Of a stretch of DNA of 64,000 nucleotides, positions 33,159-43,197 are shown one piece after another. Position numbers and translations under genes: made by a program. Origin of the DNA: Fervidicoccaceae archaeon (GTDB lineage Archaea > Thermoproteota > Thermoprotei_A > Sulfolobales > Fervidicoccaceae); assembly GCA_038878695.1 (NCBI GenBank), contig JAVZVD010000003.1, positions 62,001 through 126,000 of the forward strand, given 5' to 3'. The notes beneath the pieces were generated by a model. It worked only from the letters and a program-made list of their open reading frames with translations. It did no database searches and was not told the origin of the DNA. Each line of letters starts with the position of its first letter. Position 1 is the first letter of the stretch.

Positions 33159-34445
33159 TTGTCCTCGGGTCCTAGGACCTCCAGGAGAGCCCTCATCGGA
33201 GCGGCGGGCGCGGCCGCCGTTGCCGGAGTCCTGGGCTACGCCGTCGGTAGAGCGGCCGCGCCGACGAGGATAGTAGAGAGGACCACGACTGCTACCGTCA
33301 CGAGAACGGCCACGGTGACTCCTCCGCCGAGGCGCGTCAAGGCCGCGTGGATCTACGTTGGGCCGATAGGAGATTACGGATGGACTCACGCGCACGAGCT
33401 CGGCAGGAGATACGTCGAGAAGAGATTCCCTTGGCTCGAGGCGAGATATAAGGAGAGCGTGCCAGAGCCCGAGGCGTTCAGCGCGATCAAGATGTTCGTG
33501 GAGCAAGGATTCGACGTGGTCTTCACGACGAGCTTCGGCTTCATGGACGCCACGATAGAGGCCGGGAAAGCGTATCCAGATAAGTGGTTCTGGCACTGCA
33601 GCGGCTACAAGAGAGCTGCCAACGTGGGCACGTACTTCGCCGAGCTCTACCAGGTGTACTACCTCAACGGCTTTATCGCGGGAGCCGTAACGGAGACTCG
33701 CAGACTCGGCTACGTACCGGCCTTCCTCATACCGGAGGTCATCAGGCACCTCAACGCCTTCGCCCTCGGCGCCAGAGACGGAGCTAGGCTGGCCGGAAAG
33801 GGAGATGTGAAGGTTTACGTCTCGAGCGAGCTGGGAGCGTGGTTCACGCCGGAGCAGGCTAGGCTCGCTGCCAAGATATTGGTGGACCAGTACAATGTCG
33901 ATGTCATCGCCTACACCGAGGACTCGCCGACCGTTCTCCAGGTGGCCGAAGAGTATCAGACGAAGTACAACAAAAGGGTATGGAGCTTCAGCCACTACAG
34001 CGATATGTATCAATACGGGCCTAATGCCCATCTGACCGGGCAGATCGTGAACTGGGGCCCGATCTACGAATACATCTTGGCCAAATACTACGCGGGCGCC
34101 TCAATGAGCGAGGACATCTGGGCGAGGCTCGGAGACTTCGAGCCCGTCAGATGGATGAAGAGCCCGGAAAAGAGCGCGATGGGTCAGCCCGAAGGAGTCG
34201 TTTACTTGGCGAGGGTGAAGACCGAGGTCGTGCCGAGCAACGTCCTCGGAGCGGCTAAAATTCTCTACGAGCAGATGAAGGAGCTGCTCTACGAACCCTT
34301 CAGCGGCTACGACCCCGTGAAGAAGGAGCCGCGCGATATACTCGATAACGAGGGCCGCGTTAGGATCGCGCGCGGCGAGAGAGCCTCGCACGACGACCTC
34401 TGGGAGATGCAGTGGTTCCTCGATAACGTCGAGCGCATCGGCTGA
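33159..34445 (+). CDS. BMP-family ABC substrate-binding lipoprotein-like receptor with Tat-type signal
   Basis: Extracytoplasmic receptor of a nucleoside-type importer (PnrA/Med family). The N-terminus SRRALIG followed by an Ala/Gly-rich hydrophobic stretch reads as a twin-arginine signal, so the protein may be exported folded. A Thr-rich linker (residues 38-56) precedes the binding domain with VGPIGDYGWTHAHELGRRY, FTTSFGFMDATIEAGKAYPDKWFWHCSGY and GAVTETRRLGYVP, typical BMP motifs. It heads an operon with a double ATPase and two permeases. TATA-like cctataagt lies at 33085-33093. Confidence 0.9.
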   Translation: MSSGPRTSRRALIGAAGAAAVAGVLGYAVGRAAAPTRIVERTTTATVTRTATVTPPPRRVKAAWIYVGPIGDYGWTHAHELGRRYVEKRFPWLEARYKESVPEPEAFSAIKMFVEQGFDVVFTTSFGFMDATIEAGKAYPDKWFWHCSGYKRAANVGTYFAELYQVYYLNGFIAGAVTETRRLGYVPAFLIPEVIRHLNAFALGARDGARLAGKGDVKVYVSSELGAWFTPEQARLAAKILVDQYNVDVIAYTEDSPTVLQVAEEYQTKYNKRVWSFSHYSDMYQYGPNAHLTGQIVNWGPIYEYILAKYYAGASMSEDIWARLGDFEPVRWMKSPEKSAMGQPEGVVYLARVKTEVVPSNVLGAAKILYEQMKELLYEPFSGYDPVKKEPRDILDNEGRVRIARGERASHDDLWEMQWFLDNVERIG

Positions 34446-34534
34446 GCTCTCTCGCCCGCTCGTTTTTTAGCCATTTAAGTTCTCATCGACACCCGAGGTT
34501 AGAGCGCTGGAAACTCTTAGGGGAGCGCGAGGTC

Positions 34535-36124
34535 TTGAGCGAAGCGAGCTGCGAGAAGGCCGCGGAGCTTAGGCGAATCTCTAAAAGATATCCGAACGTC
34601 GTGGCCAACGACTGCGTCGATTTCGAGGTGTGCGTGGGGGAGATCCACTGCCTGTTGGGCGAGAACGGAGCGGGCAAGACCACGCTAGTGAACGTGCTCT
34701 ACGGGCTCGTCGAGCCAGATGAGGGGGAAGTGATCGTCTGGGGCGAGAGGCCTAAGAGATGGAGCCCTCGCGAAGCCCTGAGGAGAGGCATAGCCATGGT
34801 GGCGCAGCACTTCACGTTGATACCGAAGCTGACCGTCTTGGAGAACGTGTTGCTGGCCGCGGCCGGGGCCTCGATCGACCTTAACGCGCATGAGGCGGAG
34901 AGGAGGCTGAGAGAGCTCTCGTCTAGATACGGACTGAAAGTGGACCCGAGAGCGTACGCGTGGCAGCTGTCCACCGGGGAGAAGCAGAGAGCAGAGCTCC
35001 TGAGAGCTCTCGCGCTCGGGGCGACGCTGCTCATACTCGACGAGCCCACCTCCGCCTTATCTCCAATCGAAGTCCGCTCGCTATTCGAGGTGCTCCGCAG
35101 GCTGAGGAGCGAGGGCAAAGCCGTGATTTTCATAACTCATAAGCTGTGGGAGGCCCTCGAGATATGCGATAGGATAACCGTGATGAGGCGAGGTAAGCGC
35201 GTGGGAACGCTCAAGAGGGCCGAGGTGGATCGCTCGACTCTGATCGCCATGATGTTCGGGGAGAGCGTGGAGCAGCTCGAGAGCCGCGTCGATAAGATGG
35301 TGGGGGAGCCCGTGCTCGTGGTGCGAGACCTGTGGGTCAAGAGCGATAGAGGAAGGTGGGCGGTCAAGGGGGCATCCTTTGACGTTAGGCGCGGCGAGAT
35401 CTTCGGCGTCGCCGGCGTGGCCGGCAACGGACAGCTAGAGCTCGTGGAGGCGCTCGTAGGCCTTAGGCGCATCGAGAGAGGCTCCGTGATCTTGGCCGGC
35501 GAGGACGTCAGCCGAGCGAGCGTCAAGAAGAGGATCGAGTTAGGCCTCGCTTACATACCGGAGAGTAGGTTTGGTAGAGGAGTCGCTCGGGGCCTCAGCG
35601 TAGCCGAGAACCTACTGCTGAAACACCACGCGTCTTTGGCGTTGAGGCGCGGTCCCCTGCTGAAGCCGAGCGAGGCGTTGAGACTGGCGCAGAGTATAGC
35701 CTCAAGCTATAAGATAGAGGCTCCCGACCTGAGAGCGCCCGTCGACACCCTATCGGGTGGGAATATACAGAGGCTAATCGTTGCCAGAGAGCTATCGCTG
35801 AGACCGAGGGTGCTCGTCGCTCATAACCCAACCGCTGGACTCGACGCAAAGACCACCGCCGAGATTCGCTCCGAGATCTTAGAGTTAGCACGCGCGGGAA
35901 CGGCGGTGCTGCTCGTCTCCGAGGAGCTCGAGGAACTGATGGAAGTCTCGGACAAGCTCGCGGTGATGTTCGATGGAACAATACTAGGGCCCTTCGATCG
36001 AGGCATCAGCGTCGAGGAGCTCGGCTACATGATGATCGCCGGAGAGGGCGTGAGCTTCGGGGAGAGCTCGAGGAGAGGCGTCGAGAGTGAGGGAGCGGAG
36101 CAGGGCGCTGCGCCACGCGGCTAG
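34535..36124 (+). CDS. ABC transporter ATPase with two nucleotide-binding domains (nucleoside/simple-sugar type)
   Basis: Fused double ATPase that drives the BMP importer. The first domain has Walker A GENGAGKTT (near residue 45), signature STGEKQRAELLRAL and Walker B LLILDEPTSAL. The second has a degenerate P-loop VAGNGQLE, signature LSGGNIQRLIVAREL and a Walker B with HNPTAGLD, the usual asymmetry of RbsA/YufO-type proteins. TTG 34535 with gaggt immediately before is used. The 3' end overlaps the first permease gene by 38 bases. Confidence 0.93.
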   Translation: MSEASCEKAAELRRISKRYPNVVANDCVDFEVCVGEIHCLLGENGAGKTTLVNVLYGLVEPDEGEVIVWGERPKRWSPREALRRGIAMVAQHFTLIPKLTVLENVLLAAAGASIDLNAHEAERRLRELSSRYGLKVDPRAYAWQLSTGEKQRAELLRALALGATLLILDEPTSALSPIEVRSLFEVLRRLRSEGKAVIFITHKLWEALEICDRITVMRRGKRVGTLKRAEVDRSTLIAMMFGESVEQLESRVDKMVGEPVLVVRDLWVKSDRGRWAVKGASFDVRRGEIFGVAGVAGNGQLELVEALVGLRRIERGSVILAGEDVSRASVKKRIELGLAYIPESRFGRGVARGLSVAENLLLKHHASLALRRGPLLKPSEALRLAQSIASSYKIEAPDLRAPVDTLSGGNIQRLIVARELSLRPRVLVAHNPTAGLDAKTTAEIRSEILELARAGTAVLLVSEELEELMEVSDKLAVMFDGTILGPFDRGISVEELGYMMIAGEGVSFGESSRRGVESEGAEQGAAPRG

Positions 36125-37109
36125 GGTAGCTGCGGCCTTCACCGCGGCCTTCGCTATATACGCGGCTTTGCTCTACGCCTTGTACGGCGTCCATCCTATT
36201 GAGATCCTGACGTCTCTCGGCGGAGTCCTAGCTACTTCGAAGAGCCTCGAGAGGAGCATTGTTAGGTCTCTCCCCGTGGCGTTCTCCGCGCTAGGCCTCG
36301 TCGTGGCCTTCAAGATGGGTTACTGGAACATAGGAGCCGAGGGGCAGCTCCTCGTCGGAATGCTCGTTGGCACGGCTTGCGCGGTGACGCTCTCCAACGA
36401 GGTCGACTCGAGAGCTCTCGCTCTGATCTCGCTGGCCGCGGCCGCGGCCAGCGGAGGCCTGTGGGCCCTGCTGCCAGCCTATCTCAGGGCCAGGCTCGAA
36501 GTGAATGAAGTCCTCTCGACTCTCATGATGAATTACGTGGCAGCGGCGATATTCGACTACATCGTTAGGGGCCCTCTGCGCGACCCGAGAGCCTACGGCT
36601 TCATAAGAAGTCCACCCATTCCCGCCCAGGCGAGGCTGGAGATCTCCGACGCTCTGCTCGCGTGCGTTGCATTATCCGCGTTGGTCCTAGTTCTACTCGA
36701 GCTCACTAGATACGGCTACGAGGTCAAGGTCGTGGGAGCCAGTCGTACCGTCGCCGAGGCCAGTGGAATAGACCACCGCTCTCTCCTCACGTGGATGGCG
36801 ACACTTAGCGGCGCGCTAGCTGGGCTCGGAGGCTTCGTGGTTGCTTCCACGATGTTGGGAGTCCTCATGGAGTCCTCAAGGGTCTCGCCCGGCTACGGCT
36901 ACACGGCAATAATAGCGGCGTGGTTGGCTAATCTTCACCCCGCACTAGTGCTGCCGGCCTCTCTCCTCTTGGGCGTGATTTACGAAGCGGGAGCATACAT
37001 CGAGATCTTGCACAAGGTTCCCGTGGCCACGACCATGGTGTTTCAGGGAGTGCTACTTCTCGCTCTGGCCGTGCCGGGATTGCCGAAGAGACGCACATCG
37101 GGTCGGTGA
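36087..37109 (+). CDS. BMP-type ABC importer permease 1 (YufP-like)
   Basis: Membrane subunit with about 10 hydrophobic helices. Family motifs visible are FKMGYWNIGAEGQLLVGM near residue 75, EVNEVLSTLMMNYVA near 145, VKVVGASRTVAEASGID and ALAGLGGFVVAS. GTG 36087 starts 38 bases inside the ATPase gene, implying coupling. It pairs with the next permease, which has the matching NLGLEGL motif. Confidence 0.92.
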   Translation: MRERSRALRHAARVAAAFTAAFAIYAALLYALYGVHPIEILTSLGGVLATSKSLERSIVRSLPVAFSALGLVVAFKMGYWNIGAEGQLLVGMLVGTACAVTLSNEVDSRALALISLAAAAASGGLWALLPAYLRARLEVNEVLSTLMMNYVAAAIFDYIVRGPLRDPRAYGFIRSPPIPAQARLEISDALLACVALSALVLVLLELTRYGYEVKVVGASRTVAEASGIDHRSLLTWMATLSGALAGLGGFVVASTMLGVLMESSRVSPGYGYTAIIAAWLANLHPALVLPASLLLGVIYEAGAYIEILHKVPVATTMVFQGVLLLALAVPGLPKRRTSGR

Positions 37110-37115
37110 GCTCGC

Positions 37116-38033
37116 GTGGACGCGGAGCACCTCAACTCGTTCGTGAGGCTCTCGATAGAGTACGGGACTCCGATCCTCTTGGCGGCTCTTGGCGAGATCT
37201 TCGCCGAGAGGTCGGGCGTCTTGAACCTCGGACTCGAGGGCTTGGTAGCGGTTGGCGGAGCGGTGGCGTTCGTCGTCTCCTTGACAACCGAGAGCCCATG
37301 GCTCGGGATCGCCGCGGCGGTGCTCGCGGCCGCGGCCCTTTCGGCCGTGCACGCTTTGGTCGCGGTGAGACTGCGAGGTAACCAAGTGGTGAGCGGCCTC
37401 GCATTAACGATCGTGGGAATGGGCCTCGCGAGCCTCGTCGCGTCGAAGCACGTGGGCCTCAGAGGCAACCCAATAGAGATCACGGTCGATTTAGGGCCTC
37501 TCGGCTCCGTGCCTCTGCTCGGGGGATTAGACAGATTAGATCCCATAGTCTATGCGTCGATGTTGCTGTCGGTGGCGCTGTGGCTCGCTCTGTTCAAGAC
37601 GAAGTTGGGCCTCAAGGTTAGAGCGTGCGGCGAAGATCCGGCGGCGGCCGAGGCCCTCGGACACGACGTGTTGTTGACTAGGATGGTGACGACGGTCCTG
37701 GGGGGAGCTACAGCGGGGATAGCTGGGTCGTACGTAACACTCGTCATGAGCCCTGGATGGTTCGAGGGAATAACCGCGGGAAGAGGTTGGTTGGCCATAG
37801 GCGTGGTCATATTCTCCTCGTGGAATCCCCTCAGAGCTCTCGTCCTCTCCTACGTCTTCGGCGGTCTCATGCAGCTGAGATTCATCCTCGCTCCATATAT
37901 AGGAGCGGGCGGGGTGCTGTTGAGGTCTCTGCCCTACCTAATGGTAATCGTCCTACTCGTCGTGTTATCGTTCGAGCCGCTCAGGAGGCGCTCAGGAGCT
38001 CCCGAGAGCCTCGGTAGACCCTACCCGCCTTGA
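37116..38033 (+). CDS. BMP-type ABC importer permease 2 (YufQ-like)
   Basis: Second membrane subunit of the importer. It contains ERSGVLNLGLEGLVAVGG near residue 30, LRGNQVVSGLALTIVGMGLAS, LKVRACGEDPAAAEALGHDV and GRGWLAIGVVIFSSWNP, all standard for the YufQ half. It follows the first permease by 6 bases. With the receptor and the double ATPase this makes a complete four-gene uptake system, most likely for purine nucleosides or a related compound. Confidence 0.92.
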   Translation: MDAEHLNSFVRLSIEYGTPILLAALGEIFAERSGVLNLGLEGLVAVGGAVAFVVSLTTESPWLGIAAAVLAAAALSAVHALVAVRLRGNQVVSGLALTIVGMGLASLVASKHVGLRGNPIEITVDLGPLGSVPLLGGLDRLDPIVYASMLLSVALWLALFKTKLGLKVRACGEDPAAAEALGHDVLLTRMVTTVLGGATAGIAGSYVTLVMSPGWFEGITAGRGWLAIGVVIFSSWNPLRALVLSYVFGGLMQLRFILAPYIGAGGVLLRSLPYLMVIVLLVVLSFEPLRRRSGAPESLGRPYPP

Positions 38034-38115
38034 GCTCGATCTGGGCGTCTGATGATGTGACGTGGACGACGAAATAGTTATAAAGGGGCGTCCTCCCCGC
38101 CTAGGAGGGTCGCGT

Positions 38116-39303
38116 TTGGACGAAGAGAGCCAGCGGAGCAACGGCCCGCGCCCTAAGCGATGCAGGCACGGTCTTCGCTCCGCGCTCCTCCTCGAGGACG
38201 GATTATTCGTCGAGGGCTGCGGCTTCGGCTTCCCCGGCTCCCGCGTAGGCGAGATAGTCTTCACGACCTCCATGGTGGGCTACCCGGAGAGTCTGACCGA
38301 CCCATCGTACAGAGGGCAGATCCTCGTCGTAACGCACCCGCTCGTGGGCAACTACGGCGTCCCCAGCAGGCTCATGACGCTCGAGGGCATCCCGCTGAAC
38401 TACGAATCGGACAGAATTCAAGTCGAGGGCCTGGTTGTGGCCTACGAGACCGAGCCGAGTCATTGGGCCAGCGAGTGTAGCCTGCACGAGTGGCTCGCCA
38501 GGGAAGGCGTGCCGGGGGCATCCCACGTGGATACGAGAGCCCTCGTCAAGAGGCTACGAGAGAAGGGCACCATGATGGCGGCCCTCTCGGTTTATCCCGA
38601 GAACGAGGAAGGGCCCAAATCCGAAGAACTCGCCCGTCTCCTCGAGAGGTCCAAGAGATACGACGACACGAGATTCGTCGATCAGGTCACGGTGAAGGAG
38701 CCGACGCTTCACGAGCCGAAGAGCGGCGTGAGAGGGCTCGTCGTCGTGGTCGACTGCGGCGTGAAGTACGGGATACTGAGGGAGCTCCTCTCGAGGAGAC
38801 TGGCCGTCCTGAGGATCCCATGCGGAGATGACCCGATCAAGCACGTGTGGGAGCAGGGAGCGCTGGGCGTGGTGCTCGGCAACGGCCCCGGCAACCCCTC
38901 TCTGCTAAGCGACGTGATTAAGTCGGCTCGCGCGGTGCTCGAGTACGGCACGCCCGCCCTCGGCATATGCCTCGGCCACCAGCTCTTGGCCATAGCGTCT
39001 GGCGCCTCCGTCTACAAGCTCAGATACGGCCACAGAGGGTCGAACAAGCCAGTCCAAGATCTAAGCGACGGGAGGTGCTACGTGACGACTCAGAACCACG
39101 GATACGCGCTCGACCCGAGGTCTTTAGACGGAACCGGATTCAAGTTGAGCATGGTGAACGTGGACGATAGAACGGTCGAGGGATTGATTCACGAGAAGAG
39201 GCCCGTCGTCACGGTCCAATTCCACCCCGAGGCCTCGCCCGGGCCTCGCGACACCACGTGGGTTTTCGACCTCTTCTTGAAATTGGCGCAGAGAGCCCGA
39301 TGA
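38116..39303 (+). CDS. carA: Carbamoyl-phosphate synthase, glutaminase small subunit
   Basis: Hydrolyses glutamine and channels ammonia to CarB for arginine and pyrimidine synthesis. The N-terminal CarA domain (LLLEDGLFVEGCGFG..., FTTSMVGYPESLTDPSYRGQI) is followed by a class I amidotransferase with nucleophile Cys in GICLGHQLLA and the His/Glu pair in VQFHPEASPGP. TTG 38116 is preferred: an aggaggg element lies 6 bases before it and a TATA box (38076-38085) sits upstream; the frame can be read back to 38062 but that part contains the promoter. Four bases separate it from carB. Confidence 0.95.
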   Translation: MDEESQRSNGPRPKRCRHGLRSALLLEDGLFVEGCGFGFPGSRVGEIVFTTSMVGYPESLTDPSYRGQILVVTHPLVGNYGVPSRLMTLEGIPLNYESDRIQVEGLVVAYETEPSHWASECSLHEWLAREGVPGASHVDTRALVKRLREKGTMMAALSVYPENEEGPKSEELARLLERSKRYDDTRFVDQVTVKEPTLHEPKSGVRGLVVVVDCGVKYGILRELLSRRLAVLRIPCGDDPIKHVWEQGALGVVLGNGPGNPSLLSDVIKSARAVLEYGTPALGICLGHQLLAIASGASVYKLRYGHRGSNKPVQDLSDGRCYVTTQNHGYALDPRSLDGTGFKLSMVNVDDRTVEGLIHEKRPVVTVQFHPEASPGPRDTTWVFDLFLKLAQRAR

Positions 39304-39306
39304 GTC

Positions 39307-42300
39307 ATGGAGCTCCCGAAGAAGGTGCTCCTGATAGGCTCGGGCGCTATCAAGATAGCCGAGGCGGCCGAATTCGACTATAGCGGGAGCCAAGCTCTCA
39401 AGGCCCTGGCGGAGGAGGGCATCGAAACCGTCCTCGTCAACCCCAACGTTGCTACGATACAGACGAGCCACAAACTAGCCGATAGAGTGTACCTCGTCCC
39501 CATACAATCGTACTTCCTCGAGAAAGTGATAGAGCGAGAGAGACCGGATGGCATCATGATAGGATTCGGCGGCCAAGCTGCTCTCAGCGCCGGAGTGGAG
39601 CTGAGCAAGAGAGGAGTCCTCGGTCGATATGGTGTGCGAGTGCTCGGAACGCCCATCGAGGGCGTCGAGAAGGCCCTCAATCGCGAGAAGTTCAAAGAGA
39701 CCATGAAGCGCGCCGGTCTTCCCGTCCCGCCCAGCGGCCCGGCCACGAGCGTCGAGGAAGCCCTCCGAGCGGCCGATCTACTGGGCTACCCCGTTATAGT
39801 TCGCGTCAGCTTCAATTTGGGAGGCCGCGGGAGCTTCATAGCCTGGAACCGCGAGGAGTTCGAGCGCAGGCTCTTCAAAGCCTTCGCTCACAGCGGCATA
39901 GGCTTGGTGCTCGTCGAGAAGTACCTCCATCACTGGAAAGAAGTAGAGTTCGAAGTGGTTAGGGACTCGCGCGGGAACTCCGTGGCGGTGGCGTGTCTCG
40001 AGAACGCCGACCCTATGGGAGTCCACACGGGCGACTCCATAGTAATCGCGCCGTGCCAGACGCTGACGGACTACGAGTATCAAACGCTCAGGCTGGCCAG
40101 CATAGGAGTGGCCAACGCCATCGACCTAATCGGCGAGTGCAACGTGCAGCTGGCCCTCGACCCGAAGAGCAGCGAGAGCTACTACGTGATAGAGACTAAC
40201 CCGAGGATGTCCAGGAGCAGCGCCCTCGCCAGCAAGGCCACGGGCTACCCGCTCGCTTACATAGCAGCGAAGCTGGCGCTGGGCTACACGCTGGACGAAG
40301 TGATCAACAAAGTCACGGGGGTCACGTGCTCTTGCTTCGAGCCGAGCCTCGACTACGTGGTGGTCAAAGTGCCGAGGTGGGACCTCGAGAAGTTCGAGGG
40401 GGTCTCGCCTATGCTCGGCTCCGAGATGATGAGCGTGGGCGAGGTCATGGCGATAGGCAGAAACCTCCACGAGGCGTTCCAGAAGGCCTTCAGGATGCTG
40501 GACATCGGGGAGCCGGGCGTCGTTGGAGGGGACTACTACTACGAGGACGAAGAGCTCGAGAAGGTCATGGAGAGGCTGAGGAGGTGGGAGCCATATTGGC
40601 CCCTCCACGCCGCCAAGGCCCTGAGGCTCGGAGCCACGGTCGAGGAGGTGAGTAGAGCGCTAGGCGTGGACAAGTTCTTCGTGCGCGTCATAGAGGATCT
40701 GGTCTCTCTCGAGCAGGCGCTGCGAAACGCTCGAGGCGATCTCGAGGAGCTGATGTGGCTAGCCAAGGAATACGGGTTCAGCGACGAGCAGATAGCGAGG
40801 GCCACGGGGCTCGGCGTCGAGGAGGTCGCGGAGCTTAGGAAGAAGCTAGAGCTCAGACCGAGAGTCAAGCAGATCGATACGTTGGCGGCCGAGTGGCCTG
40901 CCGTGACGAATTATCTCTACGTCACGTACGGGGCCTCCGAGGACGATGTTCCGAGGGCGCGCGAGGAGGATCGAAACAAGGTTCTCATCGTGGGGGCCGG
41001 CGTCTTCAGAATCGGAGTCTCCGTGGAGTTCGATTGGGCCGTCGTGACGCTGGCCCAGGCCTTAAGAGCGAGGGGGGTCAGGACGGTGGTGCTCAACTAC
41101 AACCCGGAGACCGTCTCGACGGACTGGGACGTCAACGACACGTTATACTTCGACGAGATATCGCTAGAGAGAGTGCTCGACGTCTACGAGCACGAGAAGT
41201 TCTACGGAGTCGTGGCCTTTGCCGGAGGCCAGATAGCCAACAACCTCGCTAAGAAGATGCAAGAGAAAGGGCTACTCCTATTGGGCACGAGCGGTCACAG
41301 CGTCCACGTAGCCGAGGCGAGGCATCTGTTCTCCGAGCTAGTCGAGAGGCTCGGGCTCAAGCAGCCTCCCTGGACCGAGGCATCGAGCGTCGAGGAGGCT
41401 CTCAGATTCGCGGAGGAGACGGGTTACCCCGTCATAGTGAGGCCGAGCTACGTGCTCAGCGGCTCGGCCATGAAGATTGCCAGGAACGCGGAGGAGTTGA
41501 GAGCCTTTCTCGAGGCTGCCGCGAGGGTCTCGCCGAGCTATCCCGTCGTAGTCTCGAAGTTCTTCGAGAGGGCCCGAGAGGTCGAGATCGACGCCGTATC
41601 GGACTCAAGCAGAGTGGTGGGAGTAGTCTTAGAGCACATCGAGCCCGCGGGAGTACACAGCGGAGACGCTACCATGGTGACTCCACCGAGAACCCTCGAC
41701 GACTCAACGATAAAGCAGATGCACGAGGCGGCGGTGCGTCTAGCATCAGAGCTCGAGATAAGGGGGCCCTTCAACATTCAATTCCTCGTTAGAGACGGGC
41801 AGGTGAGCATAATTGAGTTGAACCTACGAGCCAGCAGGTCTATGCCGTTCTCGAGTAAGTCTCGTGGAGTGAATCTGATGGAATTGGCCGCGGACGTCAT
41901 CGTGAAGGGCTCCATGGACTTGGGCGAGCCCGGCGTCTTCTACGAGATCCCGGCTAACTCCTGGGCCGTCAAGAGCCCCCAATTCTCCTGGGCCCAGCTC
42001 AGAGGCTCCTACCCAGCTCTCGGGCCGGAGATGAGGAGCACGGGAGAAGTAGCGTCGCTCGACAGAGTATACGAAGCGGCCCTCCTGAAGAGTTGGCTCT
42101 CGGCCACGCCTAATCGATTACTGCGAGAGGGGGAAGCGGCGCTGGTCTACGCGTTCGACGAGGACGCCAGGAGAATGCTCGAGGAGGCCGCGGACGCTCT
42201 AGAGAGGATGGGAGTCGAGACCCTCACGCTCGAGGAGGCCGAGGTGCAAGGCCTCGAAAGAGTGAACAGAGCCAAAGCGTTGGGCCTCCTCGCCGAAAGA

Positions 42301-42573
42301 CGCGTAGGTCTAGTCCTCACCTCGGGCCACGCGCCTAGTTTGGATTACAAGATAAGGAGAGCGGCGGCGGACCTCAACGTGCCCCTAGTCCTCGACTCGC
42401 ACTTGGCCGCGGAACTGGCGAGAGCGATGATGAGCCTCGACTTGACCGATATCGAGGTGAGGGAGCTCTCAGAGTACTGGAGCGAGTGGGCGCGTCGGCT
42501 AGCCCTCGAGGAGCGAGCCGTGCGACGAGATAGAATAGTCAGCCGAGGGAGGAGGCCGGCGACGTGTTCCTAG
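39307..42573 (+). CDS. carB: Carbamoyl-phosphate synthase large subunit
   Basis: Makes carbamoyl phosphate from bicarbonate, ammonia and two ATP. Two homologous ATP-grasp halves are visible: LIGSGAIKIAEAAEFDYSG and later LIVGAGVFRIGVSVEFDWA (in place of the usual GSGPxRIGQG), with ETNPRMSRSSALASKATGYPLAY and IELNLRASRSMPFSSKSRGVNL. A C-terminal MGS-like allosteric domain follows (about residues 940-1050). 1088 residues is slightly long. The changed glycine loop in the second half (GAGVFRIG) is unusual for CarB but keeps the glycine pattern. Confidence 0.96.
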   Translation: MELPKKVLLIGSGAIKIAEAAEFDYSGSQALKALAEEGIETVLVNPNVATIQTSHKLADRVYLVPIQSYFLEKVIERERPDGIMIGFGGQAALSAGVELSKRGVLGRYGVRVLGTPIEGVEKALNREKFKETMKRAGLPVPPSGPATSVEEALRAADLLGYPVIVRVSFNLGGRGSFIAWNREEFERRLFKAFAHSGIGLVLVEKYLHHWKEVEFEVVRDSRGNSVAVACLENADPMGVHTGDSIVIAPCQTLTDYEYQTLRLASIGVANAIDLIGECNVQLALDPKSSESYYVIETNPRMSRSSALASKATGYPLAYIAAKLALGYTLDEVINKVTGVTCSCFEPSLDYVVVKVPRWDLEKFEGVSPMLGSEMMSVGEVMAIGRNLHEAFQKAFRMLDIGEPGVVGGDYYYEDEELEKVMERLRRWEPYWPLHAAKALRLGATVEEVSRALGVDKFFVRVIEDLVSLEQALRNARGDLEELMWLAKEYGFSDEQIARATGLGVEEVAELRKKLELRPRVKQIDTLAAEWPAVTNYLYVTYGASEDDVPRAREEDRNKVLIVGAGVFRIGVSVEFDWAVVTLAQALRARGVRTVVLNYNPETVSTDWDVNDTLYFDEISLERVLDVYEHEKFYGVVAFAGGQIANNLAKKMQEKGLLLLGTSGHSVHVAEARHLFSELVERLGLKQPPWTEASSVEEALRFAEETGYPVIVRPSYVLSGSAMKIARNAEELRAFLEAAARVSPSYPVVVSKFFERAREVEIDAVSDSSRVVGVVLEHIEPAGVHSGDATMVTPPRTLDDSTIKQMHEAAVRLASELEIRGPFNIQFLVRDGQVSIIELNLRASRSMPFSSKSRGVNLMELAADVIVKGSMDLGEPGVFYEIPANSWAVKSPQFSWAQLRGSYPALGPEMRSTGEVASLDRVYEAALLKSWLSATPNRLLREGEAALVYAFDEDARRMLEEAADALERMGVETLTLEEAEVQGLERVNRAKALGLLAERRVGLVLTSGHAPSLDYKIRRAAADLNVPLVLDSHLAAELARAMMSLDLTDIEVRELSEYWSEWARRLALEERAVRRDRIVSRGRRPATCS

Positions 42574-42655
42574 CGACGATGCTCAAAATCATTGGGTAGC
42601 CTCGGGAGTAAACGATAAATGAGCCGCGTCTCCTCCCAAAATTTGGGATATCGGA

Positions 42656-42775
42656 GGCCCCGTGGCCCAGCCAGGATAGGGCGCCGGCCTCCTAATCCGA
42701 CCGCGATACCCCCGGGGGCTCGCGATAGCCGGAGAGAGCCGGTGGTCGGGGGTTCGAATCCCCCCGGGGCCGCCA
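42656..42775 (+). tRNA. tRNA-Arg(CCT) with a 42-base intron at 37/38
   Basis: Acceptor GGCCCCG/CGGGGCC, discriminator G, encoded CCA (42773-42775); D arm GCCC/GGGC; anticodon stem CCGGC/GCCGG; loop CTCCTAA (anticodon CCT); T arm GGGGG TTCGAAT CCCCC. The intron is 42695-42736. Exon CTCC (42689-42692) pairs with intron GGAG (42731-42734), giving the same central BHB helix as in the Trp 37/38 intron. A TATA-like gataaat lies at 42613-42619. Confidence 0.93.
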
Positions 42776-42786
42776 GGCGCCCTTGC

Positions 42787-43116
42787 TCAGATTATCGAGC
42801 TGGTGTAGACCTCGCCCTCTAGGGCGCTCCTAATCTTCTCTAAGCACTCGAGGACGGAGTCGGGATTCTCGCAGAACAGCTCGATCCTCAGCGCCGGGAG
42901 CTCAATAGGGGCGAGGGCGCGTTGCGCCTCTCGGCGATGTTCGAGCGACGTGAGAATCACGCAGCCCTCGCCCAAGCGGCCCGCCGCCAACCCTCTCAGC
43001 CTGACTCCCTGGCTCATGCTCGAGAAAAGCTTCTCGAAGACGCGAGGCGCGGCGGTGGGGTCCGCGAAGAGTATGCTCAGCGAGGTTCTAATAAAGCAAC
43101 TCAAACGGTCCACCAC
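42787..43116 (-). CDS. Hypothetical protein, 109 residues
   Basis: Not recognised. Alternating strands and helices (FIRTSLSILFADPTAAPRVF, LPALRIELFCENPDSVLECLEKIRSAL) suggest a small alpha/beta domain with two beta-strands and a long helix, somewhat like Pcc1-size proteins, but no Pcc1 motif is seen. GTG 43116 is the assumed start. It shares the 81-base divergent gap with the alkyltransferase gene, where taaaaatta can act as TATA. Confidence 0.55.
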   Translation of the reverse strand: MVDRLSCFIRTSLSILFADPTAAPRVFEKLFSSMSQGVRLRGLAAGRLGEGCVILTSLEHRREAQRALAPIELPALRIELFCENPDSVLECLEKIRSALEGEVYTSSII

Positions 43117-43197
43117 GCCTACCTAGCTCGTCTACGTAAAAATTACCTCAGTCTCAGAAAAGTTTGCGAGGACGGCGAGCGGCGGCGGTGGCAGTTT

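Noticed and set aside
42922-43197. Long N-terminal extension of the alkyltransferase frame
   Set aside because: The extension is antisense to a separate gene, has no family resemblance, and TTG 43198 has a good ribosome-binding element.
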